DNA from: Ornithodoros turicata
Lineage: Eukaryota; Arthropoda; Arachnida; Ixodida; Argasidae
DNA: 64,000 bases
Assembly (NCBI RefSeq): GCF_037126465.1
Contig: NC_088207.1
Location: forward strand, 47,426,143 to 47,490,142
Direction: 5' to 3'
Every line of letters begins with the position of its first letter. Position 1 is the first letter of the stretch. Positions 12,061 to 25,600 of the stretch are shown here, one piece after another. The notes below the pieces were generated by a model that saw only the letters and a program-made list of their open reading frames with translations, did no database searches and was not told the DNA's origin. The position numbers were made by a program, and so were the translations under genes.

Positions 12061-12929
12061 TCGGTGACTCAATGGTTGTTTAGTTGTTCGCTCGTTGGAT
12101 CGCTGGTTGATTCTTTCGTGCGTGGTCAATTTCGGGCCATTGTACAGGTCTACCTCGGATGCGTTGTCTAAAAGAGCAGCAAGTCCTTACCCCACGACTG
12201 ATCTGTCTCAACCCATACAAAGCAAGCAAGCAAGCAAGCAAACAAGCATTGTCTATCCTGTGATGGTTTCCTATTTTTATCTTTTCAACTTTTCATATTT
12301 CTCTTTCCTTACATTTAAGGGATCTTTGTGGGAGTAGCAGAATTCGTCAGGTGACGAATTCAATATCTTCTCTCTTTTTTTCTATAATCAAACTCAAACT
12401 CAACCTATCCTGTGAAAGGTTGATCCACAAGCCTACCATTTTGACTTCGTTCGTGATCGCTTGTGATCGCTGTTGAGGGACATGAGACCCCCCGTTATGA
12501 TGTAAGTTGATCCGGCGACAAAGAAGAGAGAGGAAAAAAAAAAAAAAAGAGAACACACTGAAAATTTGGCATAACCGGCAACACGCGGACACAGCTAGAA
12601 AGTGCTGTCGTCATATTCACCTTTTTCTGGATTCAGCACGCTGTTCGAAAAAACAGCCACGCGTCAAACCGTAAAGCATTCTACTTTCTACATCGTCCAC
12701 GAGATGTCACTTTTGCCATACGTTCGGCCGACAGAACAAATCTCAATGCTGAAATCAACGAAATGGGACACGGTTCGGGTCACAGCCTTCATCCTTTCAG
12801 TCTCCGCAGATTGCTTCCTCGCGTACCCACTCAGAAATATTATAGTCCGATCATCCTTCCTGCAACATCTTTTCCTCTGGACTTCGCAACGTTCTCTTGA
12901 TCCCCAACAAAAGCCTCCCTTTCCCCACT
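12061..12929. other. Intergenic upstream of Mnx
   Basis: Contains an AAGC microsatellite (about 12220-12247) and GTAGCAGAATTCGTCAGGTG followed by a CT/T-rich stretch (12335-12375); similar words recur at about 18327-18360, so this is a dispersed repeat tail. No gene seen. Confidence 0.4.
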
Positions 12930-13196
12930 TCTTTCTCGCTGCTCCCTTCGCCCGCTCCCTTCGTGGCTGATGGAGCGCCCGCCCTCCAGCCGCACGCCAC
13001 GCTCTTGGGTTTTTCGACGCGTTTAGCGCCGCCCCTTGACGGGTGTCCGCCACGACGGGAACCCGCCTTCTGACGTTCGCTGCCGCCACGCTTTACCGAT
13101 AACGGTGCACCGCCGGAAAAATAACCGGGAAAGTCGAGCCCCGGGCGCGAGCTGTCGCGTCCTCGTGCTTCAGGACCTGGCGGACAACGGCCGGCC
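12930..13196 (+). promoter_or_regulatory. CpG-rich promoter / 5' leader of Mnx
   Basis: CpG dinucleotides and GC content rise sharply about 250 bp before the Mnx ATG and continue through exon 1, against an AT-rich background. No TATA box stands out. The start site and any 5' UTR intron cannot be fixed from sequence alone. Confidence 0.5.
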
Positions 13197-13614
13197 ATGG
13201 CGGATACGACGTCCACCGCCAAGTCCTTCTGTATCGACGCCCTTCTGGCACGCGGAGGTCCAGACGCGACGTCCAGGTCGCCCGGAGGGTCTCGTAGCCC
13301 CTCGGACGCCGGGAGCCCACCTCCCATGCCGACGGTGACTTCTGTGCCGTCTTCAGTGGCTGCTGCGGTTGTGGCTGCTGCTGCATCCTCTGGGAGACTT
13401 CTTGGGGCCCTTCCTGGTTATCCCATGCTGGGTGCGCATCCTCTTTATGGAATCTCCGGTCACGGTGGAGGGATGGCTGCTGGAGGACTGCCTCCGTTGA
13501 TTCCAGGCAGCGCTTTTCACCCGACTTTGGCAGATCACGGGCTCAAGTCGCATGTTTCCTTGGAGTGGCTGGCTCGGTCGGCTGGGTTCTACCCGAGGCC
13601 CGCCGATGTGGCAG
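13197..13614 (+). CDS. mnx1: Mnx coding exon 1
   Basis: Encodes residues 1-139 plus the first base of codon 140. The donor is GCAG|GTAAGC at 13615. The exon carries the eh1-like SFCIDALLA motif near its start and ends in [19 protein letters not shown], which resembles the pre-homeodomain stretch of MNX proteins. It is GC-rich and sits in the CpG-rich promoter region. Confidence 0.93.
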
Positions 13615-16600
13615 GTAAGCGGTATACTATACTGCATTCCTCGTAGAATCCCGTTGACAAACCATTGAATGTCGTTCATACGCTAGGGTTCCCGGTTTTC
13701 AGTGATTCTAATTCTTGAGACCTCCCTGAACGCGTAAAAAATGAACGCAAAACCAACGTCAGTGGAACAAGTTTGAATTGGCTAAAAAATAATCATTGGA
13801 TAACAATAACTTTTCTTTGTCACATACCTTCGTCCTATACCTAGCTCAGAAAATATAATTACATACCGAAAACCAGAAACCCAATTCAAATAACTATATA
13901 GTGAGTAACTTTACAACGGCTCAGTGAAACAGCAAATGCTTTCACGGCAGAGAGAAATGAGTTAGAAAGATCACGTTTTTTTTTTCGTGGGAGCAGTGAA
14001 GCAAACAAAGTTTCCATAAAATTTCTGAATCATGAAAAATTGAGGATATCGAGTAAATTCGCGAATGAATATGCACGTGGCAACACGATGGATAACTCAA
14101 CTTCCGTAAAAATAGATTTGACATCCTATACCTTAGCCAGAAGTGCAAAGAATGACTTGAGACGGCTCCGAGCTATACGCTGACTGTGTTCGGAAAGACA
14201 AATGCCATTACTATATTAAAGTATTTAACTCGCATGTTACTTCGGCACTTCGCCAAGGTACGCTGCACTGCAATTATATATTACAAACCCAGGACGGCAG
14301 TCAAACTCTTCAACAAGCTCTTCGACAGAAGGATTCGTCAGACATTTCAGTATTTCTCACGCGTATATGGCGTTTGATCCTTTTAGCTCGTGCCGTTTAA
14401 TGTATACGATCATTCTGTCCAAAATCTGTATGACATTGATTTTGTGCAAGCTGAGAAAAAAGAAAAAGAAAACTCGAACTTGAAACTTATTCTACAGGCA
14501 TTTAGACTTTAGTATTTGTACACGGTTTGCAAAAACTTTCTCACGCATTCTCTCTCAATGCATTCGCATTGCGGTCAGCTGACAAACGAAGCAATATGTC
14601 GTATGTCAAACAACGGAAATTAACATTTGAACCGAGATCAAACGTCCCTTAGCGTGAACTGAACGCTTAACTTTGCTTCACTAGAGGAAGTTATTGAAGC
14701 ATTCACCATGTCACCAACTAACGCCTGTAAAAAAGATCCGAGTGTTAACCTCAAGTTTTAGCAACCCTTGATCTCGGTTTAGAGTTAACCAGCGTTGGGG
14801 AAACCGTGCCTCAGGGGCGTATAAAGCATGCCTTGACCCCCGCCTTCTCAGAAAAAATCCTGGAACCGCGTCTGGCCACATTGGTTCAGAACCAAAATCA
14901 AGATCCTGTTGCCAAGTATGTTGCCAGTCACACATTCACACAACTTTTCTCAAGTGCACTTTTCGAAATTTGCAGGCAGAGTTGCAATATGCAAAACGAA
15001 GGAAATATAATCTGCAAAACAGGTGCTTGGGGCGACGAGTTATACATCTTTTTACAAAAAAAAAAAAAAGAAAAAAAAATCACGTTTCTTCTTTACTGCA
15101 CTAGCAAATCATTGCCGCAACGTGGACATTATAGAATCCAGCAGTCAATGCAATCTTGCTGAAGAAGGCAGCAGGCGCCCATATATAGATGGAGACCGGC
15201 AGCTCCTGTGAGGCTTTCGCTTCGACATGCATACAACATTGGATTGGAGTTGAAATAATATTGTGGCTCCATACAAGTGCTGAGCCGGCTTCCCCCAGTT
15301 TACTCGTATACCACGAAAGGGTGCTTAATATCACAGGTCACCAGGGGTGAGTTTGGCTAATGGTAACGTGATGACAGCATAGTGAATGAGCGAGTGAAAA
15401 GTGATCATAAAAGTGAAATGATTAAAGTACTTCATGGGTGGGCAAGATTTCCATGGATCGTGGCTACGGTCCATTGTTTCGTACAGACACCGTGCGCGGC
15501 ATAACTTTTTGTCCTCTTCGATGTTCCGGAAATATTTTACCGTGGCACCGAACGCCCTGTGCCTGACGGATGCATACAACATGAGTGCCATCTGGCATTC
15601 GTTTTACTCTTATAGGTGTGCGCACACCCATGGTGCAACGCGTTGTTATTAGTAACGTGTACTCCTTTGTTTTCCAAGCTGCGAGTATGACGAGAGGTGT
15701 GCCCAGAATACTATTAATTAAAATAATGGATTGGTAAATAAACTCACTTCGTAGTCGATTACTTACTTAAATAAAGAACAATCAGATAAATCGGCACATA
15801 TACAAAAAATAAAAATAAAGAAGAAAAAACGAAAACCACCTATACGAGAAAAACCCACATAAACACACAGACAGGAAATGGAAGAACAAATGTTTCAACA
15901 AGAGAGAAACTGATGTTCTGAAAGATGTCTCTGAAGAGAGCGATCCCTACAGCTGGATAACCTTTTCAGTGACTTTCACCTTTCATCAAATGTTCCAAGT
16001 TTGTTCACGATTAATGATTATCGCAGTTTAATGATTATCAGTTTATCAGTTTTATCAGTCTAATGATTATCGCAGTCACAGTTTCGTCAGGTGAAACCTA
16101 TACTTGTCCGGAACTTTAGCGATGGACCACAGACAGCGCATTGGCACTTTTGTGCCCGGATTATGCTGGAAGTTAATAGAAGTCATAACAACGAATAATG
16201 GCAGTTTATGTTCAATAATACCCACGTGAACATAAACAACAATGACATAAGTACTTGTATGAGACACTGAATAACGACGGGTGTTTCAAGCTGAGCTGCA
16301 ACAACTATTTCCAACAACATAAACAAAAACAATTCCCTCGCATTCGGAAAAATCACCTTACGGAAACCTGAACGTGAATTGTATAACAAAAAGCATATAA
16401 CTGTGACGTCGATTAAAGTGCCATTTAAAGAGGTTGAATTCGTAGTATTAATTCTATTTACATCGCAACAGTTGTTAGAAACTGCATGAGCGTCAGTATT
16501 GTTCAACCATGTAGCCAATGCTTTTCAGATTTCCATCAAACTTCTTTCGCTCATCCATTCATTGCTGTATCACAACAAAAATGTATGTATACGGTTGGTC

Positions 16601-19600
16601 AATTGTCCATATCCTTTGTGTACTAAGAATGCCTATCTTTTTTTTTTCTCTCTCCTAATGCTACAACATGGCCGGAGGAGATTGCTAGCGGATATGCAAA
16701 TTGATAGCAAGCGAGAATGCACGTATATAGTAGAAGGAAACAAGAGCATTTTTAGGTTGCTTCAGGATGGCGAACTCGGACTTTGACATTACGCGCCTGC
16801 GACGTGAAAATATGTTTCGAGAAACATACTTTCGCATCGCACAATCTTGGAGACGACGGTTCTCGAAAGTTTCATAACAGAAATAAAGGGAAAGACAATA
16901 TTTCCTAGCAAAACTTACTAGAATCACAGGAGAGTTTTTGGTACAAGGATATGCATCTCTGAATAACCACAAGGAATATAGGACATCATATAGATCGACA
17001 GTCGGACGAGAGGAACGACCCTCCCGGCTCAGCTTTCTTGACTTGTATGAGGTGCATCATAAAATAAAGTTGTTATTGTTGTCGCTGTCTTTTTTGTCCT
17101 ACAGAAGCGAAGTGTTTAGTTACCAGACGCCCGTAATTCGAAGCTTTCGAAGTGTATATGAGTTTACCAACGATGTCGGCGCTTTTGGATGGCCGCAGGA
17201 TAGGATATAGGATACGTGTAGGATTGACAAACATGGAGATGTTGACTTCTACAACCCAAAAACCGAAATGCATTGCCATAGGCGATAGTTTGCCGAATAC
17301 GTCACAAAATAACGTAGTCGCCTACAGTCCTCGCTCACCACGCTGATGGATCGTCGCCCTTTTGATACATCTAAGATACTGGGTGCTTGATCTGCACACC
17401 AGAGTCGGAGTGCACTGTATAGGTCCTTTTTGAGGGACATTGGGGTGGAAGACAATTTCTAAAGTTCCATGCTCCGAATAACGAGTGGGTATAGTGAGTG
17501 ACAGTCGTACTGTTATTGTGACAGCCTTGTCTGTGTTGTGTCTGTTTCTGAAACATTTTTGGTCGTGTTTGTGACTGTTATCGTGACAACCTTGTCTGTG
17601 TTGTGACTGTTGGGTTGAAACTGTTTCCGAAACAATTTTGGCGGGGTTTCGTGACTGTTTTGATGGAAAGGTTGCTTTCCCATCTGGGTCTTTGTTTCTT
17701 GTTTGTTTGTTTCACCCTGTCTTTTTTTTTCTTTTCTACTCATTGACTTTCCTCCCTTCATCATTTTCCCTATATTTTTTTTTTTGTGTGTGTTATGTCA
17801 AGTGTATACGTACACCCGTAGTTTCTTTAAGTGAGCATACGTGGCATGGAGTAGCTGGTCTCCATGTATGTGGAGCCAATTTTCTCAATTCTTTTTCTAT
17901 TTTATAATCAACTAATCAATCACAACACACACACACAAAAAAAACACTAGTAAAACCATTTTCCCAGACGTCGCTTTATGGAAAAATGAAAGGCCAATTA
18001 ACACGTGCACCGCTACAGAAATTTCTCGAGATATTTTCCCCAGCATGGTCCCCGTGAAAACAAAACTGAAATGTTTAGGCCTAACTTGGAACGGAAAAGA
18101 ACAATACACCGTGCATAATATACATCACCCATACAAGAGCCATGTGTTCTTTTTATGGCTTTGAGTACTCTGAGCTACCCATCCTGTCCCAAGGTAACCA
18201 ATGATTACGGTAACCAATCATTATCCTTGCAGCTGTGGCATTGCAACAGAAATGTCGGTATATATATGAGACACGGAAGTAATATAACCATACCAGAAGT
18301 CATGCAGCTAGCTATTTGTTAGCAGAATCCGTCCGGTGACAAATTCACCGTCTCCCATTTTCCCATCCAATCCAATCTAACCTTGTGAATCAATAATCAA
18401 TATCCAATATCAATAATCCAATTACATACTACGTATCGTTAATACGCGAGAAGAAAGGCTCAACCTTTGATTTATAAAGTCTGATGTGTATCCAATAGAC
18501 AAAGAATCCGATGCCTGCCAAAAGGACGATAAGTGTGCTTCGTCAATACTCGCAATGGAAAAACACAAAGGCCACATCCAGGAAGAAGATTGCGTATCAA
18601 ATATCCTTCGTTATAGAATAATTGCGCGTATATGTAAAAGCTATCCGTGTAGTTCACATTAATGGAACGATATCAATGGCGCCGGTCAAAAATGCGAGGG
18701 GCGGGGACATTTGTATTCAATTTAGAAGGTTTTATGGAGCAATTCATAAAGCACCTGACAAGATATGGCAGCCAGTGGGGTTTTTGAGGCAGATTTCGGT
18801 GACAGTCATTCGCGTGATCACCTCGCCAAAACCGTACATTTTATGCTAAAAGAGGAGAGAAACGCAGGAGACAAAAATAAAATACGATCACCGCGACATT
18901 TAGACAACCCTGGGTTTGCTCCTGGTAGCACCTGGTATACAGGCACAGCCAAATGGGGTAGATGACGTCGGTGTGACTCCTCCCTTTCTTTTTTTTTTTT
19001 TTTTTTTTCACGGTGCATTTCACTGCGAATATGTCAGCATCTCGTATGGGCCTGTTGCTCTGGGCTAGGTGGCGCGAGTGAGCAGCAACATCAGCGCCCC
19101 AAATCATGCAACACTCCCCAGTTTAGCAGACGACGCGGCACTTTCAAGTACACGGTTTCGAGTTGTTCGCGCTTTTCAAGAAGCACCGCTTTTTCTGTTG
19201 ATTTCCTACAGGTTTTGTAGCTTCCTTGGCACCATACCGTTTGACACACCACGCAAAACCCGCTGATGGAACTCCTTACCGTTGGGATCCGCGGCCGTTT
19301 GGGCCCGAAATGGCGCTGTGCAAACTTCACTGCAACAGCCCCATAGACATTATTCGCGTGGCGTGCAACATCCAAGCGGCGTGTATACACTGACGTTTCG
19401 GTTATACCCTCACGAAGTTGTTACATGGACAACGTATAACGCGTGTGCTTGTCACCGCGAACCCTGATGCAGGAAATGGAATTTGTGTTCACACACACTC
19501 GAACATGGAAGAACGCCGAAAAGCAAGCACGCACTTATCGTTAATAGGTGCAGAAAAACGGGCGCCCCTTATCGGTCTTTCCTTGGACAGAAAATTCGGA

Positions 19601-22600
19601 CAAAAGTAGTTGACATTTAGGCGAATACTCGACGGACGGACGCGTTTATCGCGTTATCTGCTCCGCAACGAATGCACTTGAGCGTCTAAAGAGAAAGCTC
19701 GTTGCAGATCGAGCGATGTGTTAGAACACGGCAAATTCACGGCTCTCTGGAGTACAGGGCGGCCGATAAGCGACGCCGATTATACCTGACAAGATTGAAA
19801 AGGAGACGGAAGAACGCGCATTAGCAGGCACTTTGGCTGGCAGCGCGGACAAAGTGCACTCGAGATTCGCCGTGTGCTCGACGCGAACGTCCCCCTCTTC
19901 CCGCCTCTGAAGGTGTACCACGTGATGGTTATTCGAGCGTCCGTAGTCGTTTTTGCATAACGTGAGTGTATTGTGTCAGGGGCCCAGAAACGAACGAGTT
20001 AAAGTAGCACAGAAGTCATTTTGAACACCCTGTTTTCTTTGTATAAAACTGCTAAGCAGGCCAGTAAGATGCTCTATAAGAATTAATTCACCCCACAGAG
20101 CAGTACCAGCCTGTGATCTGTCTGGGACCTCGCGCTGACACAGGGGCCACGCTCGCTGATTGGTCCAGAGAAATGTCTGCTACTCAGCTGTTCAGGGTTC
20201 TCCAAAAGCACTGCTCCTGGCTCGGTCATGATTCGGCCGCTCCTTCTATCCCCAATTCTCCGGGGGAACTGGCAAAACTGGTTTACGACGACAAAGGGGT
20301 AGGGCGCTGACCCCCACTGACCAGCGAACCAGAACGAGTTGCCCCTGTAACGTCATCGGTGACTTGCCATCATACTTCTCCACCTCGTTATGCTCCACCC
20401 GTTATGTTATGGTGACAGCGCGGAGCCATGTTTATGGCAGTTTTTTTTTCTTTTTTCTGGGAAGTATTCCAGAGCGCAGCACGTTGCGTGTCACGCGCAA
20501 CGTAAAATTTCGCACACAGAATCCGTTTTCTGTACATGAAACAGCGCGTCAAGAAGGTTCTCAATTTCACGCTGCGCATAATAGTGACGCATGCGCAGCA
20601 GCCAGTCGAACCGGCCGTGTGTCACGCGGATTGAGCAGAAGTGTTGAAATGGGGCTCACGGTTCCTCGCGTTCACCCAGTGCTTTTACGCGACTGGTGGT
20701 GGTGGACACCGTCACGACTAACGCTCTGGGGAAGTGCTCCCAGCTCCCGTGGCTCAGTGGTTAGCGTGCTAGCCATGTCACGTCGAGACTGGGAGGTACC
20801 CGGGTTCGAATCCCGGTGCCGGCTGTGCTGTTTGGGGTTTTTCCTGGGTTTTCCTCAGACGCTTTCAGACATATGTCGGCACAGTTCCCCTAGAAGTCGG
20901 CCCAGGACGCACATTTCCCCAGGGCGTCAGTCGTGACGTTGCCCACATACGTGAGGCCCACAACGGCAAGCCCTTTCACCATCACCACCACCATCTGAGG
21001 GAGTGTGCGTCCTGGGCCGACTTCTAAGGGAACTGTGCCGACATATGTCTGACAGCCCCCGTCTGAGGAAAACCCAGGGAAAAACCCAGACAGCACAGCC
21101 GGCACCGGGATTCGAACCCTGGTACCTCCCAGTTTCGACGTGACATGGCCAGCACGCTAACCACTCAGCCACACGAGCTGGTTTTACGCGACTGTGTAGT
21201 TCACTCCGCGTATTCAGGCTCCGCGTATCACGCGCGCTGTTTTCAAGAAGTGCAATACACAACAACAATAAATGATGACGATGAGATGACGCTGCAATAC
21301 GCGCCATGTGGGATCCGCCTTTACTTTACTTTACTGTAATGGAAAGCATAACTGTTCTGAGGGTTGGAACACACAAACTGGTAAGCACAACACAAGACCC
21401 AGGAACGAAGAAAGATTGTAATTTGTAACATGGCAGTCGCAGGAATCGAACTGACTGCCATATTCCATAGTTTGTACGTGTCGTGGGTTGTAAACCAACG
21501 ACGGCCCAAAGCCAAGAATACAATATACAAGCGCTTCGTGTTGTGTTTTCTCTTTCTTCTGCCCATTGCTCAGGCGCCTTCATTATGAAGTACCGCACTT
21601 ACATACGTAGTCTCTTGTTAAAAGAGAAAAATAGCGAGTGGACAAGATGACGATTTAATTAGTATTGTAATTGTTGCAAAGGCAACGTGTCAACAACCAT
21701 TAACTGAAGGAGACTGCGCGTAGGCGTGCCAATATCATTATTTCGGGAAATTCATTCTGAAATTAAACTTCTTCTTGAGAAGTTGTCTTGTAGTATTGTC
21801 TCTAAATTGTAGGCTAAAACGTTAAGAAAGATGGGCTCACTGTTTTTGTGAGCCCACCACCACCACCACCACCAGTCAACAATACAGAGTCTTGTCTCTT
21901 CGGTAACCATGTTAAAGTGTCATGCTGTTACGTATGTTCAAAACTAGAAAATGCAACGATCCGGTGAAAGCAAACGTAGCAGCTTATATTTATTTCGAAG
22001 ATGTTAATCAAGAAATAGCTGATACTTTGTTAGCAGCGATCTTATCGAAAGTGATAAAGTAAGATAAAGGTATCGAACTATATACGCGAGCATCATTAAC
22101 GATACCGAAAAAATACATTTTCGAATATAAAGCCCATCGTAAAGTATATAGTATATATATGTATATAAAGTAGTATATAGTATATGTAAATTTACATATA
22201 GTAATGTAATATAAAGTATACGAGGTTTGAAATGAATCAAAAATGAAGTAAATGGGCGCTACACTACACGCCGGAGAACGTAATAAAAGCTATAAATTAA
22301 TGGAATGACTGTCATTTGGTCACGTTCTTTGCGGACAAATCGCGAAATTTTAAAATCACTGCCCCATTAACATCCCCAATTGCTTAGCCCACTAAGTCTC
22401 ATGTGTATGCGCGGATTTGCTTAATTGTGTAGCAGTCAATACAACACACAATACAGTACAACATACCATACAACGTCAGTCGTTACAATGTTTACCTTTT
22501 TACGCTTTAAAATTTTGAAGCATACAGTACGTTTCTGTTGTTTCATGTATCAGAGATGCGTTAGGGATGATTTCAAAGCGTCCGTGATGCCTCGACAGCT

Positions 22601-25600
22601 CAATAAAATGGCAGAATAGCGTATTCACATCTATAATTTTTAATAATCTACTGTAACAAACCTGGAAACTTAAAATATGTGACAATGTTTTTCGAGCACT
22701 CTGCACATCCTTGACGAACGTCTCGACGTACGGTCGTGCCTGTGATATTTCTTACGGAGCGCACAAGAAATACCGCGCTTTACTTATTAGAGCGTTTTAG
22801 CAGACCGTTGATAACGTGGCTTGCGTCGAACCGTATCAACCGGAACCAATCAGTGGATAAGATTCTGAGTCACGCACCACTGCGATTGGTTCCGATAGGC
22901 ACGATAACTTTATCAACGGTATACTAAAACTCACTATTACAGGTACTACTAATACTTTTTACCAGTAGCGGAAATCAAACCCACTTCTCTCTTATTGTCC
23001 GTCCGGTTAGATGCGCTTATACCGTTACACTACGTTCTCGTCAAGGTCTCGTTAAGGAAGATACAGACGCATATTCACTCCGGCCACATTTTCTCTCGCA
23101 TCTTCTTCCATGCACTCTCACACATTCACATACAAACGAACAAACCGAGGCAGGAGGCCTGTACTTTTTTTCACGGAAGACATCACCGCAGGCGCTCTGC
23201 TTGTAGATATTTGTGACTTTTACAAGAAAAAGAAAACATAGCAACCCGTGTCCAGACGTGTGGACTTTCAAACGGTTTGTGCAGCCCAGGACCAAAGAGG
23301 GCGCCTGCAAGATACGACATCAAAACAGATAGCAGTGCCGCTGTATCCCCTCAGAAACTATCACTATCGACTGGCAGCAATCAGCTGGTTGTGCTTCTCG
23401 CTTGATTACATTAAAAGCGCTAGAATACAGACAGAGGACGAGACACAATTCGATTTCAAAGAGAAAGGTATCAGTTCGAAGTATTCAGTATATTCAGTTA
23501 ATAACTGTGCTTCCTTGTGATATTTTCGTCTTCAGTGCACGCTGGGGGTCCAATAAACACGCAATAATCCCTCTTTTTGTTTAAAGTTCGCGGAATCTCG
23601 CTATGCATAGTGTTTTTGAAGTGAGACTTAATGATTAGCAACTGTACGACTATAGGGTTTCTAACTGATGATTTTTTCTTATTGTTTGTTACGTGTTTAG
23701 ACTACAGGCTGTATGTGTTTGTGACGTCTCTAGATGGCGCTTGCCCCTTCTCAGTGTCTTTCTGTTTTGTTGAAAGTGAAAGACTGGTGGTTTGACAAAA
23801 ACAGCGCTCTTTTTCACGCCTTCCAAATTTAGTCATTTAGTTGTTGGAATGACTTCGTGTGTGTATGTGTTTACTCCAAGCAGAATCATAAGCCTATGGC
23901 AAGAAGCTATGGGCAGGAAAGTGTGGCAGGAAGCTTATGAGACATTCCTGACCGTACATTTCCGAAAAATTTTCAGGGGGCAGATCTTCGACTGGTCGTT
24001 ATCCCGTAACGCAATGGTGGGGGTGGCTAAAGAAAGAGGTCGCTGTTGTCGCTGTATCGCGCGTTAAATGCATCACTAGGTTCAACCCGTGATTGGCCAC
24101 GAGCTCTTGCGCGAGCGTACGTGAAAGTTGAAGATCGGGGCCCGTAATGTAATCGTTATTTATTCAAAGTATTAAATTGAAAAAAAGCTATACGCGTCTT
24201 ATATACCCGTGCCGTGACACACGGGCAGGCTAGACCTCCTTTGAAGTAGGGGTCCTTTACAGCTTCGAAGGATCCCTTAGGGAAAGGAGTTCGCGCCGCT
24301 GACGACACACACACGACAATGACGATCTCGAATTTGTGTATCTCTTAGCGCACTACGGAATTGCTCAATGCCTGGGTGATACGGGCGTAGCCTTCACTAT
24401 TCTGTTTCTGTCCACCTTAAAATGTCTTCCCATAACTTTATTACAGCCCATGTATCCGTACTGTATTGTCTTTTTGGGCGCGATCATTTGACCGCGAGAT
24501 TATTGAATTTATTATCACTCGAAAAAGATATGATAAGGCCCCTGTAAGCTTGGAAAACTATTTTAACGACTGATAAAAATGTTGAACATAGGCATTTGTG
24601 TGCTAAATAATCGGGGTCTGCTAATCATCGGCGGGTGCTACTATCGATCGGAAAGGAGATAGTCGATCTCCTTTTGCGAAAAGGCCCGTTACCTAAAAGG
24701 AAAATCTCCGTTATCGCGTGTCAATGGGCACAAACGCCGTTCCGGTAGGTATCCTTATCTGGAAAGGCCTTAAGAGTGCCCATGAGTCAGGGGTATCAGC
24801 CTTGTCTCCCGCACATATATAGTACACATACTGTTAAATAATAGCAAGCACTTAAGTATTTTAATAACCCAACTTAACGACCCTTTTGAAACTTCGCGAT
24901 TTTTCCACGCGGCGCTGACGCAGCTTCCCATTCACTCCATTTGGCAACACTGACTATATATAGGCTTTTTTCTAACTATATACCTCCATTGTTCGCTTCC
25001 GTCTCTCCCCAAACACGATTCTCTTTTCGACGTCAAAGAAACTGGCCCAAACCGATCGGAATGTTAACGAGTCCATTTTCGGGCTCCAGAGTGTGATGAT
25101 GAGGAGATCGCCGGAAAGCACGCAACATACATAGACGAGAAACGGCCAAGAAATAACGGACAAACGGCATCAGCGAGAAAATGAGTTCCCATTTCTTCCT
25201 TCTTCTTCTTCTCCTTCTTCCTTCTTCTTTCCACGAACAGGGAATGAAATATCCCGACGCTTGTGGGGGGAGGTCCTCTCGTGGCGTCAATACATGGATT
25301 CCTCAGGAGATCGATACCCTCCCTTCACCACACCCGGCAAGCCGGCCCCCTTCCTCCCGGTTGTCATGACGACGGTCTTCTTGGAGAGGAAAGCCGACTC
25401 TAAAGGAGTACGATTAACAGATTGCCTAAAATGGAGCACATATACAGACGTGGGCTCCGTTTATCTATCGGTTCCATCAAATGACTAGCGCTTTCCGGGA
25501 AAAGCTTATCCGCTTTGATATCGTTGACACGACTCGACGCTTTGCTTCTTTTTCGAGATATTTTGTGGCTAGCGAGGCTGCGGCTTGTATGTGTGTGTTT

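Noticed and set aside
12688..13386. Antisense open frames of 97-158 residues over Mnx exon 1
   Set aside because: They arise from the CpG-rich region opposite the true Mnx exon and have Arg/Gly/Pro low complexity.
19977..20347. Possible hAT-type element with CAGGGGC termini
   Set aside because: Flanking 8-mers TATTGTGT and TAACGTCA do not match and the termini diverge after six bases.
20748..20830. Possible tRNA gene
   Set aside because: A and B boxes are present but the acceptor stem and anticodon arm do not fold, and the same unit recurs as a SINE head.
20364..20936. 190-residue open frame on the + strand
   Set aside because: It runs through the SINE at 20741 and into flanking non-coding sequence; no domain is visible and the SINE portion explains its length.
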